Positions 13,348-15,007 of a DNA stretch of 15,007 nt are shown one piece after another. Every line of letters starts with the position of its first letter. Position 1 is the first letter of the stretch. A program made the translations under genes and the position numbers. The stretch is from assembly GCA_031284275.1 (NCBI GenBank), contig JAITAD010000061.1, positions 1 through 15,007 on the forward strand, in the 5' to 3' direction. Under the pieces are notes generated by a model. That model did no database searches. It worked only from the letters and a program-made list of their open reading frames with translations, and was not told the origin of the DNA. This DNA is from Tannerellaceae bacterium (GTDB taxonomy: Bacteria; Bacteroidota; Bacteroidia; Bacteroidales; Tannerellaceae).

Positions 13348-13983
13348 TCACTTTCTCTTCCGGTTGCGGAGGACTTCAAAGAGAGGAGGGAGGAGGGAGA
13401 TGAGAATGATAAGGATGACGAGTATCTGAAGGTTCTTACGGACAATTTCCAAGCCGCCGAAGAAATAGCCGGCGTAGATGAATGCGGCTGCCCAGACTGT
13501 GCCGCCTACGATGTTGAAGGTGGCAAATCGAGGGTAGGACATCCGTCCCATGCCGCCGACGAAAGGTGCGAAAGTGCGGATGATGGGTACGAAGCGGGCG
13601 AGGATGATGGTTTTCCCGCCATGACGTTCATAGAAGGCGTGTGTCTTGTCAAGGTAGGCTCGCTTGAATATCTTTGAGTTGGGATCGCGGAAGAGTTTTT
13701 CTCCGAAGAAACGTCCGACAGTGTAGTTGGCGGCGTCGCCGAGGATAGCGGCGAGGATAAGCAAGGCAACAAGGAGGTGTACGTTCAGGCCGTTGTCCGG
13801 CAGGGCTGCCAATGTTCCGGCAACGAAGAGGAGCGAGTCGCCGGGCAGAAAAGGGGTGACGACCAAGCCTGTCTCACAGAAAATGATGACAAAGAGGAGG
13901 GCATAAACCCGGAGGCCGTAGGCGCTGACGAGGTTAGCCAAGTGGACGTCGAGATGCAGAAAGAGGTCTATGAGCAGCTCCAT
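13348..13983 (-). CDS. DedA/VTT-family inner-membrane protein
   Basis: DedA proteins are polytopic inner-membrane proteins, some of which flip phospholipid or undecaprenyl phosphate carriers and support membrane potential and envelope integrity. I choose the ATG at 13983 ([19 protein letters not shown], 211 residues), the usual family length; an in-frame upstream Met would add 25 residues with no family likeness. Hallmarks are the re-entrant segment [20 protein letters not shown] with its acidic residue and LPG, then [17 protein letters not shown], then the second half [20 protein letters not shown] followed by [12 protein letters not shown]. Several hydrophobic stretches and a basic tail (RNRKRK) follow. 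It lies upstream of the tuf promoter on the same strand with no clear terminator between, so some read-through into the operon is possible. The exact substrate is unknown. Confidence 0.93.
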   Translation of the reverse strand: MELLIDLFLHLDVHLANLVSAYGLRVYALLFVIIFCETGLVVTPFLPGDSLLFVAGTLAALPDNGLNVHLLVALLILAAILGDAANYTVGRFFGEKLFRDPNSKIFKRAYLDKTHAFYERHGGKTIILARFVPIIRTFAPFVGGMGRMSYPRFATFNIVGGTVWAAAFIYAGYFFGGLEIVRKNLQILVILIILISLLPPLFEVLRNRKRK

Positions 13984-14010
13984 AGCTGTGCCTATAAAAT
14001 TAAACGCCGG

Positions 14011-14018
14011 CGAAAGTA
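14011..14018 (-). promoter_or_regulatory. Possible -7 box of the dedA gene
   Basis: TACTTTCG on the minus strand, 28 bases before the dedA ATG, is one base from the -7 box of the tuf promoter (TACTTTTG). No TTTG stands at the expected distance upstream, so support is weak. The remainder of the 85-base gap to the next gene shows no terminator. Confidence 0.3.
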
Positions 14019-14068
14019 AAGCTTTTTCCACGACAGGCGGGAAGAATTCGCCGTTCAACAGGATTAAG

Positions 14069-15007
14069 TTAGAGTTGGATTTTGTGGGAGCCGGAGGGAG
14101 TGACGAGGATGTAGAGGCCGGCGGGCACCCCTAAGGAGTGTTTTACCCCCTTCGGGGGCTTTACTGCGCGTGGCGCGGAACCCAAGCCTGCGAGGGGGAG
14201 GGGTAGGACGAGCCGGCGAAGCAGTCGGCCGCTCAGGTCGTAGAGTGCGACGGGGGTATCGGCGAGTGGTGCAGCGACGTCTTGGATGGAGGTGGCGCTA
14301 CCGGCGTCACCGACGCCGAAGTAAGGCGACCAGTTGGCATCGGCCTGATAGTAGGGAAGGGCGCCGGCGGGGCAGACGAAAGAGCAGTAGGAGGGGATGC
14401 CCGCAAAAGCGTTGCCTCGCGCGCCCGGCGCCGAACCCTGAAGCGTCGGAGGTGTCACGGGCAGCAGCTTGACGGAGGTCAAAGCAGTACAGCCAAAGAA
14501 AGCCAGTGGACCGATTTCACTCAGGCCGGCGGGGAGCGTCAGGGAGGCCATGGCGATGCAATTGGCGAAAGCCTGCGCACCGATGGCGGTCAGGCCGGCG
14601 GGGAACTTCACTGCGGTCAGGTTCGTGCAGCCATAGAAAGCGTTCTTGCCGATGGCGGAGAGGCCTGCCGGCAGGTCTGCTGCGGTCAGTCCGGAGCACC
14701 CCTCGAAGGCGCTCTCGCCGATAGCGGTCAGGGAGGCGGTAGCGGGGAAGGTGACGGAGGTCAGTCCGGTGCATTTCCGGAAGGCCTTCTTACCGACAGA
14801 GGTGATGCCGGAGGGGAGCATCAGGGCGGAGATGTCTGTGCAAGCGTCAAAAGCGTTGTCACCGATGGCGGTGACGGGGTAGCTGACGCCACCCGAGCTG
14901 ACAGTGGCAGGGATGACGAGCGCGGTCTGTTCCGCAGCGCGTACCGCTGTGCTGTTGAACCCGGTGATGGTGGCAGTAGCCACGCCCTTGGCGGTGACGA
15001 TTGTGAA
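14069..15007 (-). CDS. BspA-like leucine-rich-repeat protein, C-terminal part (5' end outside window)
   Basis: The frame is open to the window edge (codons ahead of the GTG at 14983 continue it), so this is the C-terminal portion of a longer, probably exported protein. A short beta-rich lead (ATATITGF, then ALVIPATV) is followed by five to six BspA-type LRR_5 units of about 23 residues with the pattern IGxxAFxxCxxLTxxxLPAGL. A capping segment contains [19 protein letters not shown]. The end, [13 protein letters not shown] followed by [19 protein letters not shown], resembles the last part of a type IX secretion or related C-terminal sorting domain, though the usual PNP motif is not seen. BspA proteins often bind host matrix or other cells; that role is not shown here. 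The linker before VPAG is unusually long and carries two DNA hairpins. Confidence 0.85.
   Translation of the reverse strand, partial: FTIVTAKGVATATITGFNSTAVRAAEQTALVIPATVSSGGVSYPVTAIGDNAFDACTDISALMLPSGITSVGKKAFRKCTGLTSVTFPATASLTAIGESAFEGCSGLTAADLPAGLSAIGKNAFYGCTNLTAVKFPAGLTAIGAQAFANCIAMASLTLPAGLSEIGPLAFFGCTALTSVKLLPVTPPTLQGSAPGARGNAFAGIPSYCSFVCPAGALPYYQADANWSPYFGVGDAGSATSIQDVAAPLADTPVALYDLSGRLLRRLVLPLPLAGLGSAPRAVKPPKGVKHSLGVPAGLYILVTPSGSHKIQL
14126..14158 (-). repeat. Two adjacent hairpins inside the coding tail of the BspA-like gene
   Basis: On the plus strand CACCCC-TAA-GGAGTG (14126-14140, 6 bp with one G-U pair on the minus strand) is followed after five bases by CCCCC-TTC-GGGGG (14146-14158). 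They encode the stretch [10 protein letters not shown] in the otherwise conserved tail. The density of palindromes suggests an inserted small palindromic element kept in frame; whether it is repeated elsewhere cannot be told from this window. Confidence 0.4.
14465..14866 (-). repeat. Tandem LRR_5 coding repeats of about 69 bp
   Basis: Five to six degenerate in-frame units encode the repeats beginning AIGDNAF, VGKKAF, IGESAF, IGKNAF, IGAQAF and IGPLAF. The three central units are 23 residues (69 bases) each and are similar at DNA level too (recurring GGCGGTCAGGCCGGCGGGGA on the plus strand). This fits expansion by duplication within the gene. Confidence 0.85.

Noticed and set aside
14170..14724. 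Arg-rich plus-strand ORFs opposite the LRR gene
   Set aside because: They are the reverse reading of repetitive G/C-rich LRR codons; low-complexity Arg/Ser-rich translations with no independent support.
14465..14866. Regularly spaced DNA repeats that could suggest a CRISPR array
   Set aside because: The repeats are degenerate, in frame, have no distinct spacers, and encode LRR_5 protein repeats.

Overview
The window is a housekeeping locus from a member of the Bacteroidota, most likely order Bacteroidales. The evidence is the gene order tRNA-Thr - tuf - tRNA-Trp - secE - nusG - rplK - rplA - rplJ - rplL - rpoB - rpoC, a promoter of the Bacteroides type (TTTG / TAnnTTTG), starts without clear Shine-Dalgarno sequences, the Bacteroidetes long form of GDP-L-fucose synthase, and a BspA-like leucine-rich-repeat protein with a short C-terminal tail resembling a sorting domain. 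The DNA is moderately GC-rich by eye. Genus cannot be fixed from this window.

Layout: (1) Positions 1-505, plus strand, hold the C-terminal half of GDP-L-fucose synthase, convergent with everything that follows. (2) Positions 545-13316, minus strand, form one long translation/transcription cluster. A strong promoter at about 13287-13316 is followed by tRNA-Thr(GGU), tuf, tRNA-Trp(CCA), secE, nusG, four ribosomal protein genes (L11, L1, L10, L7/L12), rpoB and rpoC. A GC-rich hairpin with a T-run at 479-512 probably ends it, and it lies inside the 3' coding end of the fucose gene. (3) Positions 13348-13983, minus strand, hold a DedA-family membrane protein. (4) Positions 14069-15007, minus strand, hold the C-terminal part of a BspA-like surface or secreted protein that runs off the window.

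The cluster joins EF-Tu, the Sec translocon subunit SecE, NusG, the L1 and L7/L12 stalk proteins and both large RNA polymerase subunits. The two tRNAs must be cut from the precursor transcript. Two strong hairpins without T-runs, between tuf and tRNA-Trp and between rplL and rpoB, may be processing or partial-attenuation sites.

I see no new defence, mobile or biosynthetic system. The points worth a second look are small: an Asn at the RpoB position equivalent to E. coli His526 in the rifampicin pocket, a U-C mismatch in the tRNA-Thr acceptor stem, a possible in-frame palindromic insert in the tail of the BspA-like protein, and the intergenic hairpins. No gene-free stretch exceeds 300 bases.
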